Source: an uncultured Lachnospiraceae bacterium
GTDB taxonomy: Bacteria; Bacillota; Clostridia; Lachnospirales; Lachnospiraceae
NCBI GenBank assembly: GCA_910577735.1
Contig: CAJTOO010000002.1
Span: forward strand, 93,907 to 157,906
Direction of reading: 5' to 3'
Length of the DNA stretch: 64,000 nt
The position numbers and the translations under genes are program-made. The notes beneath the pieces were generated by a model. That model saw nothing but the letters and a program-made list of their open reading frames with translations, ran no database searches and was not told the origin of the DNA. Shown here piece after piece: positions 51,881 through 61,627 of the stretch; positions within the stretch are counted from its first letter, which is position 1, and each line of letters opens with the position of its first letter.

Positions 51881-52457
51881 GAAACTCAAAACCAATGTGT
51901 TGATTTCTTCGCTTTTGTGTGTGTTATTGGGACTGGTACTGGTTTTCTGGCCGGGATTATCCATACAGATTGTCTGTACGGCTGTGGGAGCGGTGCTGAT
52001 GATAAGCGGGGTGGTACGGATTGTCAGTTATGTTACGGCAAGGGATGGCAGTATGTACTTTCAGGTCAATCTGATATTCGGCATTATCTTTGCGGTGGTG
52101 GGAGTCTGGATTGTGATAAAGCCTGCAAAGGTATTAGCGATTATTCCCATCATTGTGGGCATTGTGATTGCATTGCATGGGTTACATAATTTACAACAGG
52201 CAATGGATTTATGCCAATCCAAGTATGATAAGTGGTGGATTGCCCTGCTTTTAGGGATTCTTACGATAGGATTTGGTATCCTGCTGATCTGCAGACCTTT
52301 TGCGGCCATAGATACTGTGGTCATGTTGATTGGCATATTCCTGATTTATGACGGCCTCTCTAATATCTGGATTGTATCCAGAATCTCCAGGAATGCCAAG
52401 ATATTAAAACAGGAAGCGGAGGCCGTAGAGGCCGAGGCCAGGGAGGTGGAGGAATAA
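51864..52457 (+). CDS. DUF308 (HdeD-like) membrane protein
   Basis: A 197-residue protein with six membrane helices in three similar pairs (LLGLVLVFWPGLSIQIVC, FAVVGVWIVIKPAKVLAIIPIIVG, IGFGILLICRPFAAIDTVV), the pattern of the DUF308/HdeD family. The tail is Glu-rich. GGGGAAGG precedes the ATG at 51864, inside the VanZ-like gene. Function unknown; acid-stress link is known only for E. coli HdeD. Confidence 0.82.
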   Translation: MEKILKKLKTNVLISSLLCVLLGLVLVFWPGLSIQIVCTAVGAVLMISGVVRIVSYVTARDGSMYFQVNLIFGIIFAVVGVWIVIKPAKVLAIIPIIVGIVIALHGLHNLQQAMDLCQSKYDKWWIALLLGILTIGFGILLICRPFAAIDTVVMLIGIFLIYDGLSNIWIVSRISRNAKILKQEAEAVEAEAREVEE

Positions 52458-52558
52458 AATCCCTGTTGGTTTTTCAGATTGGGACTTGTATCTTTGCGGA
52501 AGAAGTTTTATGATAAGGATATAAAAAGATGTTATGAAGCGGTAGTATGGAGGGTAAC

Positions 52559-53026
52559 ATGACAATCGGAGCAATTAGTTTTCAGCCTTATGTATATAAT
52601 GTAAACAGTATCAGCCCGGCCAGTATGAACAGATTATCCAGAATTTCGGATGATGTACTGGATAAGAAGGTTGATTACAGCGAGCTGGCAGAGAATGAGA
52701 ATCCCCTGCAGAAAGGACAGACTCTTGATTTTCAGGGGATGCTGGAAATGCAGATGCAGCGCGGCAGGTATAATGCTTCCAGGATTATGAAGAATGCAGA
52801 GCAGGAGCCAGAGGGTGTTTGGGCAGAAGAGATGGCGGCGCAGAATAATAATGAGAAACAGATAGCAGCCATGACAGGACAGCCGGAAGATGCTGTGCAG
52901 GTCGAAACGGCAGAACTGGTGCAGCCGGCAGTGATGGATTCCGGAAGTGGAAATACGGAAAGTGCTGTCAGCAATTTCCGCATGCAGCAGGCCATCAATG
53001 CTTACGAGATGTCTATGACAGCGTAG
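52559..53026 (+). CDS. Hypothetical protein
   Basis: A 155-residue soluble protein without signal or membrane segment, starting MTIGAISFQPYVYNVNSISPASMNRLSRIS and ending NAYEMSMTA. It is rich in Gln, Met and Glu, with helical stretches around residues 55-90. The ATG at 52559 follows GGAGGG by five bases; an in-frame ATG at 52547 has no site. No family recognised. Confidence 0.65.
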   Translation: MTIGAISFQPYVYNVNSISPASMNRLSRISDDVLDKKVDYSELAENENPLQKGQTLDFQGMLEMQMQRGRYNASRIMKNAEQEPEGVWAEEMAAQNNNEKQIAAMTGQPEDAVQVETAELVQPAVMDSGSGNTESAVSNFRMQQAINAYEMSMTA

Positions 53027-53154
53027 GAGGCCGGTGCATTACTGGGAGAGCAGTGTCTTATTTGTTTATTGGAATAGGGAAACCAGAACCTCATCTGTGG
53101 TCAGGCAGGTGAGGTTTTTCATATGGGAACTGCGGCAGTGAGGATGTAAAGCGG

Positions 53155-53496
53155 GTGCATACGGCGATAGAAAGCTGTATCGAGAGAGGGATCCTGAGGG
53201 AAATGCTGTTGGCAGAGAAAGGAGAGGTGGTGCATATGCTCTTAACGGAATATGATGAGAAGAGGCATCTGAGGAATACCTTTGAGGAGGGGCGCAAGGA
53301 GGGATTAGAGGAAGGAATAGAGCAGGGAATAGAGCAGGGAAGAAAACAGGGACTGAAAGAGGGCATGGAGAAGGGAAGAGAGGAAAAGCTGAGAGAACAG
53401 GTTCATAAAAAGCTGTCCAGAGGCAAGATGCTTATAGAGATTGCGGAGGAACTGGAGGAACAAATATCTGTTATTGAACAGATGATAAAAAGGTGA
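53155..53496 (+). pseudogene. C-terminal remnant of an Rpn/PD-(D/E)XK nuclease-type protein
   Basis: Only the tail of the family is present: a conserved helix (HTAIESCIERGILREMLLAEKGEVVHMLLTEYDEK) and a charged repeat of EGxxEGxxQG type, typical of the ends of Rpn-family 'transposase' proteins. The frame is open only about 45 bases upstream of the GTG at 53155, with a stop before it and no ribosome site. The nuclease domain is missing, so this is a relic. Confidence 0.6.
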
Positions 53497-53500
53497 GACA

Positions 53501-54118
53501 ATGCGGGAGACATTACAGCCCTATATGATAGAAAGTGCATACAGGCAGATCCTGTCACGTTATCATTTTCACAGCACTGACGAGGCGGAGATCCGTTTTC
53601 TGACAGAACGCCTGCTTCAGACAGCAAGTCCAGTGGTCTATTTTGGAAGAAAAGTGCCGGAGGGAGAATCACGTCTGGCAGTTCTGGTGACTCTGGGCAT
53701 AGGCGTGGATAATCTGCAGGAAACGTATACTGCCAGAGGAGAGCTGATGGAAAGTTACATGATAGAGTGTATTGCCATGGAGCTTTTGAAAAATGCTTAT
53801 GAGCAGGCGGCGGATATAATTTATAGTCATTGCGGACTTTGGATGGGCGGATTTGACTTTTTGGGAGACACTGTGCCCCTGGAGAAGATGGAAGAGGTGT
53901 TTGCAATACTTAAGCCAGAAGAAATTTCTTACAATCAGGCGTACATGCTTACACCCAAAAAGACAGTGGCTTTTTATACCACACTTACAGACAGCAGAAA
54001 AGCAGCGTATTGTAATGTATGCAGTACGTGCAGTCATACAAAGTGTGTCCACAGAAGAGGAAATCTCACATATGGGTATCAGAGGATTTACGGAGAACAT
54101 AAAGTGGAAAGAACGTAA
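53501..54118 (+). CDS. Vitamin B12-dependent methionine synthase activation-type protein
   Basis: A 205-residue protein resembling the activation (reactivation) domain of cobalamin-dependent methionine synthase as a separate gene: SRLAVLVTLGIGVDNLQETYTARGEL, GFDFLGDTVPLEKMEEVFAILKPEEISYNQAYMLTPKKTVAFYTTLTDSR, and a C-terminal Cys cluster, CNVCSTCSHTKCVHRRG. Such proteins reduce and remethylate oxidised cobalamin and bind S-adenosylmethionine. AAAGGTGAG precedes the start. The match is by pattern, not search. Confidence 0.65.
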   Translation: MRETLQPYMIESAYRQILSRYHFHSTDEAEIRFLTERLLQTASPVVYFGRKVPEGESRLAVLVTLGIGVDNLQETYTARGELMESYMIECIAMELLKNAYEQAADIIYSHCGLWMGGFDFLGDTVPLEKMEEVFAILKPEEISYNQAYMLTPKKTVAFYTTLTDSRKAAYCNVCSTCSHTKCVHRRGNLTYGYQRIYGEHKVERT

Positions 54119-54141
54119 AAGGTTTGACAGGGGAGGGATTT

Positions 54142-54861
54142 ATGTACCAATATATTCTGTTTGATTTAGATGGCACGCTGACAGATTCTAAGCCTGGCAT
54201 TACAAGATGTGTACAGTATGCCCTGCATAAGATGGGAATTGAAGAGCCGGACCTTGATAAGCTGGAACCTTTTATCGGGCCGCCGCTTTTGGACAGCTTT
54301 TGCGAATTCTATGGACTCGATGAGGCACAGGGGCAGCAGGCGATTGGCTATTACAGGGAGCGGTTTAACGCCGGTGGTATTTTTGAAAACCAGGTCTATC
54401 CGGGCGTGGAGGAGCTTCTTGCGGATTTAAGGGCTTCTGGTAAGAAGCTGGCGGTTGCTTCCAGTAAACCGCAAGTGTATGTGGAACAGATTTTAGAGCA
54501 CTTTGGCCTTCGGGTTTATTTTGATGTGGTGGTGGGCAGTGGACTGGATGGTACCCGGACGAAGAAGGAGGAAGTGGTGGAAGAAGCGCTCAGATGTCTT
54601 CTTCCGGAGGAGCTGTTTCAGAAGATGACAGACAGTAGGCATGGGGAAGCGTATGACAGGAGCAGGGAGGAATATAACAGGACAAAATATCCTTCGGTTG
54701 CTATGGTAGGAGACCGCCGGTTTGATGTAGAGGGCGCAAAAGAGTATCGGATTACATCTATAGCCGTGTCCTATGGGTATGCGGCGCCGGGAGAACTGGA
54801 CGAGGCGGGGGCAGATGTGATAGTGGAAACGGTGAAAGAGCTGGGAGAAGTATTACGATAA
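54142..54861 (+). CDS. HAD-family hydrolase (phosphoglycolate phosphatase-like)
   Basis: A 239-residue phosphatase. Motif I FDLDGTLTDSKPGI, motif II VASSKPQ, motif III/IV AMVGDRRFDVEGAK are intact. A helical cap lies between motifs I and II. About 27 charged residues (near MTDSRHGEAYDRSREEYNRT) form an insertion before motif IV, not usual for the family. The ATG at 54142 (MYQYILFDLDG) follows GGGAGGG. Confidence 0.88.
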   Translation: MYQYILFDLDGTLTDSKPGITRCVQYALHKMGIEEPDLDKLEPFIGPPLLDSFCEFYGLDEAQGQQAIGYYRERFNAGGIFENQVYPGVEELLADLRASGKKLAVASSKPQVYVEQILEHFGLRVYFDVVVGSGLDGTRTKKEEVVEEALRCLLPEELFQKMTDSRHGEAYDRSREEYNRTKYPSVAMVGDRRFDVEGAKEYRITSIAVSYGYAAPGELDEAGADVIVETVKELGEVLR

Positions 54862-54872
54862 TATACCATAGG

Positions 54873-55742
54873 ATGATGAAAAGTATGTTGAGATGTAGTA
54901 ATGAACATGAAAAAATGACCTCCTTTCAGAAAGTATGGGCAATATTGTTTCCTTATCTGCTATATTATCTGGCTTATAGCGCGGTATATATTATGCTTGC
55001 TTTTATACAGGAAGTATTGATGGGGAGCCAGAATGAGAGTTGGCGGAAGTTTATGACGCAGCATGCAGGCACTGTGTCCGGTGTGATGAGCGGGCTTGGT
55101 ATGATGTTTGGCATCTTTCCGCTTATCCCCATGTTGAAAAAGGAATTGTTCTGGCGCGCAGGCATGTGCGGTAATGCGGGAGGATCTGATAGGGTCGGGC
55201 TGATAAAAGAGATGCTTTTTACAGGCATTCTGGCATGCACCTCTTCTCTGGGACTGAACATTTTATTGACGTTGACGGGATTTTCAGACAGTTCTCAGTC
55301 CTATCAGGAGGTGGCGAAACAGCAGTATGGCGTGGCCTTTGTTGTGGGATTGATACTCTATGGTCTGATATCTCCCCTGGCAGAGGAAGTGGTTTTTCGC
55401 GGTGTTATTTTCAATCGCACAAGACGCTTTTATGGGCCCGCTCTGGCAATTGTGATATCCGGACTATTCTTCGGCGCGTTTCATGGCAATTTGGTACAGG
55501 GTGTTTATGGGGGGTGTATGGGAATCCTTATGGCTTATCTTTATGAGAGAAGCGGCAGATTTGCGGTACCCTTCCTCTTTCATGCCGTGGCGAATCTGGC
55601 AGTGTATAGCACGGCATACAGCAGTTCTTTCCGGAAAGTCTTGTTTACACCTGTAGGATGTGCGGTTTTGCTGGCGGTTTCTGTGGGATGTATTGCTGCA
55701 GAGCGCCGCATAAGAGGAAAATTACAAGAACCTGTTATGTAA
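54873..55742 (+). CDS. CPBP-family intramembrane metalloprotease
   Basis: A 289-residue membrane protein with about eight helices. Active-site motifs are present: AEEVVFRGVIFNRTRR (EExxxR) and FFGAFHGNLVQGVYG (the FxxxH), then the C-terminal LFHAVANLAVY (HxxxN). Relatives process prenylated or bacteriocin-type peptides or give self-immunity. It is about 15 kb from the peptide cluster, so a link to it is speculative. The ribosome site is poor. Confidence 0.88.
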   Translation: MMKSMLRCSNEHEKMTSFQKVWAILFPYLLYYLAYSAVYIMLAFIQEVLMGSQNESWRKFMTQHAGTVSGVMSGLGMMFGIFPLIPMLKKELFWRAGMCGNAGGSDRVGLIKEMLFTGILACTSSLGLNILLTLTGFSDSSQSYQEVAKQQYGVAFVVGLILYGLISPLAEEVVFRGVIFNRTRRFYGPALAIVISGLFFGAFHGNLVQGVYGGCMGILMAYLYERSGRFAVPFLFHAVANLAVYSTAYSSSFRKVLFTPVGCAVLLAVSVGCIAAERRIRGKLQEPVM

Positions 55743-55765
55743 ATACTTCGGAAAGAGGGGGAATC

Positions 55766-56225
55766 ATGAACATAACAGACAAAAACATAGACAGCGGCAG
55801 AGCTTTTGACTGGGGAAGAACTTCAGAGAATTATGCAAGATTCAGAGATGTCTATCCGCAGGAATTTTATGATAAGATTGTTGAAAGGAATCTGTGTGTC
55901 AAGGGCTGCCCTTTGAAGATGAGATTGCAGCAGAGAGTGAACGACTCGCCTTAAAATATAACCCGGTGTGGAGCGGCGCGGGAGAGACCATGCATCCGAT
56001 TGTTATCCCGGATGTGTATCAGGAGCGGTTTGAACTGGTGTATCATGAAGAATACCCGTTAAAAGTGCATTTTACCCGGGAAAGCTGGCATGGCAGGATG
56101 AAAACCTGCCGGGGAATCGGTGCATCCCTTGCAGAAACGGAAATCGCAGCGTGGGAACAGTGTTCCGGGAGGAGCCTGTGGATTTTAGCAGGATGTCCCT
56201 TTTCAAAAAACGTTATCCTTTTTAA
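55766..56225 (+). pseudogene. SAM-dependent methyltransferase, broken by deletion and frameshift
   Basis: The first 47 codons (MNITDKNIDSGRAFDWGRTS, then YPQEFYDKIVERNLCVKG) are the start of a class I methyltransferase. The core with the GxGxG SAM loop is missing: at about 55905 the sequence jumps, one base out of frame, to GLPFEDEIAAESERLALKYNPVWSG and the C-terminal part. A second shift occurs near 56160, after which a third frame ends at 56225. GGGGGAATC precedes the start. It overlaps no functional gene except for its edge near the HD gene start at 56238. Confidence 0.75.
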
Positions 56226-56237
56226 AGGAGGAGTGTT

Positions 56238-56828
56238 ATGGATGAACGGATAGAAAGGCAGATAGCGTTTGCCCTGGAGATAGATAAAGTAAAGAATGTA
56301 TTCAGGCAGACTCATTTATCTTCCCACGGAAGAAAGGAAAACGATGCGGAGCATTCCTGGCATATGGCAGTTATGGCGTATCTGCTCAAAGAATATGCAA
56401 ATGAGGAAATAGATATTGCAAAAGTGATGTTAATGTGTCTGATTCACGATATTGTTGAAATTGATGCTGGTGACACCTACGCGTATGATGCGGAGGGGTT
56501 GAAAACACAAAAAGCCAGAGAAGAAGCTGCGAAAGAAAGGATTTTTTCCATTCTTCCCGAAGAACAGCGAGCAGAACTGGCAGCGTTATTCGATGAGTTT
56601 GAGGCATATGAGACAGCCGAGTCAAAATTTGTACATGCCATCGATAATCTGCAGCCGCTCATCCTGAATGACAGTAATGATGGCGGGGATTGGCGTGAGC
56701 ATGGGGTCACTGCCGGGCAGGTATATCAAAGGCAGGGGAAAACAAAATTGGGATCGGATAAATTGTTTGAAATTACAGACGGGATAATCCAAAAGAATAT
56801 TCAAAAGGGGAATCTGAAAGTGAATTGA
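56238..56828 (+). CDS. HD-domain hydrolase (YfbR/HDDC2 type)
   Basis: A 196-residue metal-dependent phosphohydrolase. HD motif residues are seen: NDAEHSWHMAVMAYLL (His), MCLIHDIVEIDAGDTYAYD (HD pair) and FVHAIDNLQPL (Asp). Close relatives are 5'-deoxynucleotidases; the substrate is not fixed by the sequence. AAAGGAGGAGTG precedes the ATG. Its stop lies in the -35 region of the gltB promoter. Confidence 0.9.
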   Translation: MDERIERQIAFALEIDKVKNVFRQTHLSSHGRKENDAEHSWHMAVMAYLLKEYANEEIDIAKVMLMCLIHDIVEIDAGDTYAYDAEGLKTQKAREEAAKERIFSILPEEQRAELAALFDEFEAYETAESKFVHAIDNLQPLILNDSNDGGDWREHGVTAGQVYQRQGKTKLGSDKLFEITDGIIQKNIQKGNLKVN

Positions 56829-56836
56829 CAAATTAT

Positions 56837-56865
56837 TTGACAATTCCTTAAAAAGTTTATATTTA
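56837..56865 (+). promoter_or_regulatory. Sigma-A-type promoter of gltBD
   Basis: TTGACA at 56837-56842, 17 bases, then TATTTA at 56860-56865. Another TTGACA is at 56825-56830. TATACA near 56893 may be a second -10. Confidence 0.55.
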
Positions 56866-56903
56866 CAATTTTCCACAGCAGGTGTATTATTGTATACATG
56901 TAG

Positions 56904-56945
56904 AACGCAAAGGAGCGCTAGATGTCTTCTTTGCGTTTTTTGCGT
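56904..56945 (+). terminator. Leader terminator between the promoter and gltB
   Basis: AACGCAAAG, 16 bases, CTTTGCGTT, then TTTTTGCG. It lies downstream of the promoter and 50 bases before gltB, so it could act as an attenuator. Confidence 0.65.
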
Positions 56946-56995
56946 GTATAAGCAAAGTTATATAGTTACCATTCCAAAAGTCAGGAGAAAAGCTT

Positions 56996-59900
56996 ATGTT
57001 TGATGTGAAAAGAACCATTCCTCAGTCCCCTTTATACCGGGCAGAATTTGAACATGACAACTGCGGCATCGGCGCCTGTGTGAATATCAAAGGCAGGAAG
57101 AGCCGCGCCACGGTGGAAAATGCGCTTAAGATTGTGGAGAATCTGGAGCATAGAGCTGGTAAGGACGCGGAGGGAGAGACGGGCGACGGTGTGGGTATCC
57201 TCACGCAGATGCCCCATAAGTTCATGCGCAAGGTGACCAAAGGCCTGGGTTTTGATATCGGCGGGGAAAGAGAATATGGTGTGGGAATGTTCTTTTTCCC
57301 TCAGGATGAGTTACAGAGAAACCAGGCGAAAAAGATGTTCGAGATCATTGCCAGGAAAGAAGGATTGGAGTTCTTAGGCTGGCGGGATGTGCCCACGGTG
57401 CCATCCGTATTGGGGCATAAGGCAGTGGAATGTATGCCCTGTATTATGCAGGCTTTTATCAGGAAACCGGTTGCTGTGGAGAAAGGGGCAGAGTTTGACA
57501 GGAAACTGTATATTCTGAGGCGTACTTTTGAACAGTCTACAGAATTGACTTATGTAGTCAGCCTGTCCAGCAGGACGATTGTATACAAAGGGATGTTTTT
57601 GGTAGGGCAGCTGCGAACCTTTTTCAAGGATTTACAGGACAGGGATTATGAGTCAGCCATTGCCATGGTGCATTCCCGGTTTTCCACCAACACCAACCCC
57701 AGCTGGGAGCGGGCCCATCCGAACCGTTTCATTGTCCATAACGGGGAGATCAATACCATACGAGGCAATGCAGATAAGATGCAGGCCAGGGAGGAGAACA
57801 TGGAATCTGAGCATTTGCAGGGGCAGATGCATAAGATTCTGCCGGCCATCAATGCCTCTGGCTCCGATTCTGCCATGCTTGACAATACGTTGGAATTTCT
57901 GGTGATGAGCGGTATGCCGCTTCCGCTGGCGGTGATGATTACCATCCCGGAACCCTGGGAGAACAATAAGACCATGTCCCAGAAGAAAAAGGACTTTTAT
58001 CAGTATTATGCGACCATGATGGAACCCTGGGACGGCCCGGCTTCTATTCTTTTCAGCGATGGGGATATTATGGGAGCAGTGCTTGACCGGAATGGTCTAC
58101 GGCCCTCCCGGTATATGATTACGGACGATGACACCCTGATTTTATCCTCAGAGGTGGGAGTGTTGGAGATAGAACCGTCTAAGATTGTAGTGAAAGAAAG
58201 ACTGCATCCCGGCAAGATGCTTTTGGTGGATACGCTGCAGGGACGGGTAATTGACGATGACGAACTGAAAGAGAAATATGCGTCTGCCAAGCCCTACGGC
58301 GAGTGGCTGGACAGTAAGCTGGTGACTTTAAAGGAATTAAAGATTCCCAATCAGCGCGTGCCGGAATTTACGTATGAAGAGAGACAGCGCATGCAGAAGG
58401 CCTTCGGCTATACCTATGAGGATTTAAAGACCAGTATCCTGCCCATGGCCCAGAACGGGGCGGAGGCAATTGCGGCAATGGGTGTGGATACGCCGATTCC
58501 GGTGCTTTCCAAGGCGCATCATCCGCTATTCCATTATTTCAAACAGCTTTTCGCCCAGGTGACCAATCCGCCCATTGATGCGATTCGTGAAGAAGTGGTC
58601 ACCTCCACCACGGTGTATCTGGGGCAGGATGGCAACCTTTTGGAGGAGATGCCGGAGAACTGCAGCATGCTCAGGGTACATAATCCCATTCTGACCAGCA
58701 CAGACTTATTGAAGATTAAGGCCATGAAGGCAGAGGGGTTTAAGGCAGAGGTGGTTCCCATCACCTATTATAAGAACACCAGATTGGAAAAAGCCATTGA
58801 GCGGCTTTTTGTGGAAGTGGACAGAGCTTATCGGGAGGGGGTAAATATTATCATCCTGTCTGACAGAGGCGTGGATGAGAACAGGGTGGCGATTCCTTCT
58901 CTGCTGGCGGTAGCTGCCTTACAGCAGCATCTGGTCAGCACCAAGAAAAGAACCAGTGTGGATATTATTCTGGAATCCGCAGAACCCAGGGAAGTGCATC
59001 ACTTTGCGACTCTGCTCGGTTTCGGCGCGTCGGCGATCAATCCCTATCTGGCACAGGAGAGTATCAGGGAGCTGATTGACAATCACATGCTGGATAAGGA
59101 TTATTATGCGGCGGTAGACGACTACAATGATGCGATTCTGCATGGGATTGTGAAGATTGCCTCTAAAATGGGGATATCTACGATACAGTCCTATCAGGGT
59201 TCTAAAATCTTTGAGGCCATTGGCATCGATAAAGAGGTGATTAACAAGTACTTCACGAATACAGTATGCCGTGTGGGCGGCATTACCCTGAAAGATATCG
59301 AAGAAGAGGTAGATATTCTTCATTCGATGGCTTTTGACCCGCTCGGTCTATCTACGGATACGACGCTGGACAGTATAGGGCATCACCAGATGAGAAGCGG
59401 CGCAGATGAACATCTCTATAACCCGGAGACCATTCATTTACTGCAAGAGTCAACCAGACGCGGTGATTATGCATTATTTAAACAATATACCAAAGCAGTC
59501 AACAGTGAGGAGAGCATCAAGAACCTGCGGGGGCTGATGGATTTCAATTTTGCCAGGAAACCCTTGCCAATTGAGGAAGTGGAGAGTGTTGACACCATTG
59601 TCACAAGATTTAAAACGGGTGCCATGTCCTATGGCTCTATCTCGAAAGAAGCCCATGAGACTATGGCCATTGCCATGAATCGTCTGCATGGTAAGTCCAA
59701 TTCCGGTGAGGGCGGAGAAGACAAGGACAGACTGACGGTGGGGCCTGACGGCCTGAACCGTTGTTCGGCCATCAAGCAGGTGGCAAGCGGGCGATTTGGA
59801 GTCACCAGTGAATATTTAAACAGTGCCCAGGAGATTCAGATCAAGATGGCGCAGGGAGCAAAACCGGGGGAGGGCGGTCATCTGCCCGGCGGCAAGGTAT

Positions 59901-61549
59901 ACCCCTGGATTGCCAGGACCAGGCATTCCACACCTGGCGTAGGGTTGATTTCCCCGCCGCCCCATCATGACATCTATTCCATTGAGGATCTGGCCCAGTT
60001 AATCTATGATTTGAAAAATGCCAACACCAGGGCGCGGATTTCGGTGAAACTGGTATCTGAGGCCGGTGTGGGTACGGTGGCTGCCGGTGTGGCCAAGGCG
60101 GGGGCCCAGGTGATCCTGGTGTCCGGCTATGACGGCGGTACCGGCGCGGCACCCCGTAATTCCATCCATAATGCGGGTCTCCCCTGGGAACTGGGACTGG
60201 CAGAGACACACCAGACCCTGATACAGAATGGCCTGCGCAACAAAGTCCGTATCGAGACGGACGGTAAATTGATGAGTGGCCGGGACGTGGCGATTGCGGC
60301 CATCCTGGGAGCAGAGGAATTTGGGTTTGCTACGGCGCCCCTGGTTACCATGGGCTGTCTGATGATGCGGGTCTGCAACCTGGATACCTGTCCGGTGGGG
60401 GTGGCTACCCAGAATCCGGAACTTCGCAGACGCTTTACGGGCAAGCCGGAATATGTGGAGAATTTTATGCGGTTTATTGCCCAGGAACTGCGGGAATATA
60501 TGGCGAAGCTCGGGGTGCGTAAGGTGGATGAACTGGTGGGCAGAACGGAATTTCTGAAGGGGAAGGAGAACCTGACAGACCGTCAGCGCAAGGTGGATCT
60601 GGATCTGATCTTGAGCAATCCTTATGAGGGACGCAAGGAGAAGTTCATCTTTGATCCGAAACAGGTATATGACTTCCATCTGGAGCAGACGCTGGACGAG
60701 AGAGTGCTGCTTAAGCAGATGTCCAAGGCTCTGGAGTCAGGGCAGAAGCGGAGTCTGGAGGTGGATGTTTCCAATACGGACCGCACCTTCGGCACCATCT
60801 TTGGCTCTGAGATTACCAGAAGATACGGGGATACGCTGGAAGAGGATTCTTATCATATTCTCTGTAAGGGATCCGGCGGTCAGAGCTTCGGCGCCTTTAT
60901 CCCCAGGGGGCTGACACTGGAACTGGAGGGGGACTCCAATGATTATTTCGGCAAAGGCTTATCCGGCGGCAAGCTGATCGTCTACCCTCCTAAGAGCTCC
61001 ATTTTCAAACAGGATGAAAATATCATCATCGGCAATGTGTCACTCTATGGGGCAACTTCCGGCAAGGCCTTTATCTGTGGTGTGGCAGGCGAACGGTTCT
61101 GTGTGCGTAATTCCGGCGCCATTGCGGTGGTGGAGGGCCTGGGGGATCATGGCTGTGAGTACATGACCGGGGGCCGTGTGGTAGTCATCGGTTCTGTGGG
61201 AAAGAACTTTGCGGCGGGCATGAGCGGCGGTATCGCCTATGTGCTGGATGAGAATAACGACCTGTATACCAAGACCAACAAGGAAATGGTTTCCTCTTAT
61301 GAGATAACCTCTAAATATGATGTTCTGGAACTGAAAGAAATGATCAGGGAACATGTGGCTTGCACCAATTCCGTCAAGGGAAAAGAAATCCTGGATCATT
61401 TCGGGGAATATCTGCCCAAGTTCAAGAAAATCATCCCGCATGATTATGAGAGCATGCTGAAACTCATTGTGCAGATGGAAGAGAAAGGCTTGAGCGCGGA
61501 ACAGGCGCAGATAGAGGCGTTTTATAAAAAGGACAGGGAAAGTGTTTGA
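56996..61549 (+). CDS. gltB: Glutamate synthase, large subunit
   Basis: A 1517-residue enzyme that moves the amide of glutamine to 2-oxoglutarate. The N-terminal class II glutaminase has its nucleophile as C23 in HDNCGIGACVN, after a propeptide. Central and FMN-binding domains follow (KTGAMSYGSISKEAHE, GEGGEDKDRL, KPGEGGHLPGGKV, SGYDGGTGAAPRNS), with the 3Fe-4S Cys in CLMMRVCNLDTCPVG, and the C-terminal beta-helix (GxGxGG repeats, GGRVVVIG). AGGAGAAAAGC precedes the ATG. gltD follows after about 80 bases. Confidence 0.97.
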   Translation: MFDVKRTIPQSPLYRAEFEHDNCGIGACVNIKGRKSRATVENALKIVENLEHRAGKDAEGETGDGVGILTQMPHKFMRKVTKGLGFDIGGEREYGVGMFFFPQDELQRNQAKKMFEIIARKEGLEFLGWRDVPTVPSVLGHKAVECMPCIMQAFIRKPVAVEKGAEFDRKLYILRRTFEQSTELTYVVSLSSRTIVYKGMFLVGQLRTFFKDLQDRDYESAIAMVHSRFSTNTNPSWERAHPNRFIVHNGEINTIRGNADKMQAREENMESEHLQGQMHKILPAINASGSDSAMLDNTLEFLVMSGMPLPLAVMITIPEPWENNKTMSQKKKDFYQYYATMMEPWDGPASILFSDGDIMGAVLDRNGLRPSRYMITDDDTLILSSEVGVLEIEPSKIVVKERLHPGKMLLVDTLQGRVIDDDELKEKYASAKPYGEWLDSKLVTLKELKIPNQRVPEFTYEERQRMQKAFGYTYEDLKTSILPMAQNGAEAIAAMGVDTPIPVLSKAHHPLFHYFKQLFAQVTNPPIDAIREEVVTSTTVYLGQDGNLLEEMPENCSMLRVHNPILTSTDLLKIKAMKAEGFKAEVVPITYYKNTRLEKAIERLFVEVDRAYREGVNIIILSDRGVDENRVAIPSLLAVAALQQHLVSTKKRTSVDIILESAEPREVHHFATLLGFGASAINPYLAQESIRELIDNHMLDKDYYAAVDDYNDAILHGIVKIASKMGISTIQSYQGSKIFEAIGIDKEVINKYFTNTVCRVGGITLKDIEEEVDILHSMAFDPLGLSTDTTLDSIGHHQMRSGADEHLYNPETIHLLQESTRRGDYALFKQYTKAVNSEESIKNLRGLMDFNFARKPLPIEEVESVDTIVTRFKTGAMSYGSISKEAHETMAIAMNRLHGKSNSGEGGEDKDRLTVGPDGLNRCSAIKQVASGRFGVTSEYLNSAQEIQIKMAQGAKPGEGGHLPGGKVYPWIARTRHSTPGVGLISPPPHHDIYSIEDLAQLIYDLKNANTRARISVKLVSEAGVGTVAAGVAKAGAQVILVSGYDGGTGAAPRNSIHNAGLPWELGLAETHQTLIQNGLRNKVRIETDGKLMSGRDVAIAAILGAEEFGFATAPLVTMGCLMMRVCNLDTCPVGVATQNPELRRRFTGKPEYVENFMRFIAQELREYMAKLGVRKVDELVGRTEFLKGKENLTDRQRKVDLDLILSNPYEGRKEKFIFDPKQVYDFHLEQTLDERVLLKQMSKALESGQKRSLEVDVSNTDRTFGTIFGSEITRRYGDTLEEDSYHILCKGSGGQSFGAFIPRGLTLELEGDSNDYFGKGLSGGKLIVYPPKSSIFKQDENIIIGNVSLYGATSGKAFICGVAGERFCVRNSGAIAVVEGLGDHGCEYMTGGRVVVIGSVGKNFAAGMSGGIAYVLDENNDLYTKTNKEMVSSYEITSKYDVLELKEMIREHVACTNSVKGKEILDHFGEYLPKFKKIIPHDYESMLKLIVQMEEKGLSAEQAQIEAFYKKDRESV

Positions 61550-61627
61550 CAGGCGTAGGAAGGCGGAGCGATAGCCCTTTGAAATGGAGAAGTTGAGAAA
61601 GAAAACACTTTGGAATGGAGAGAAATC

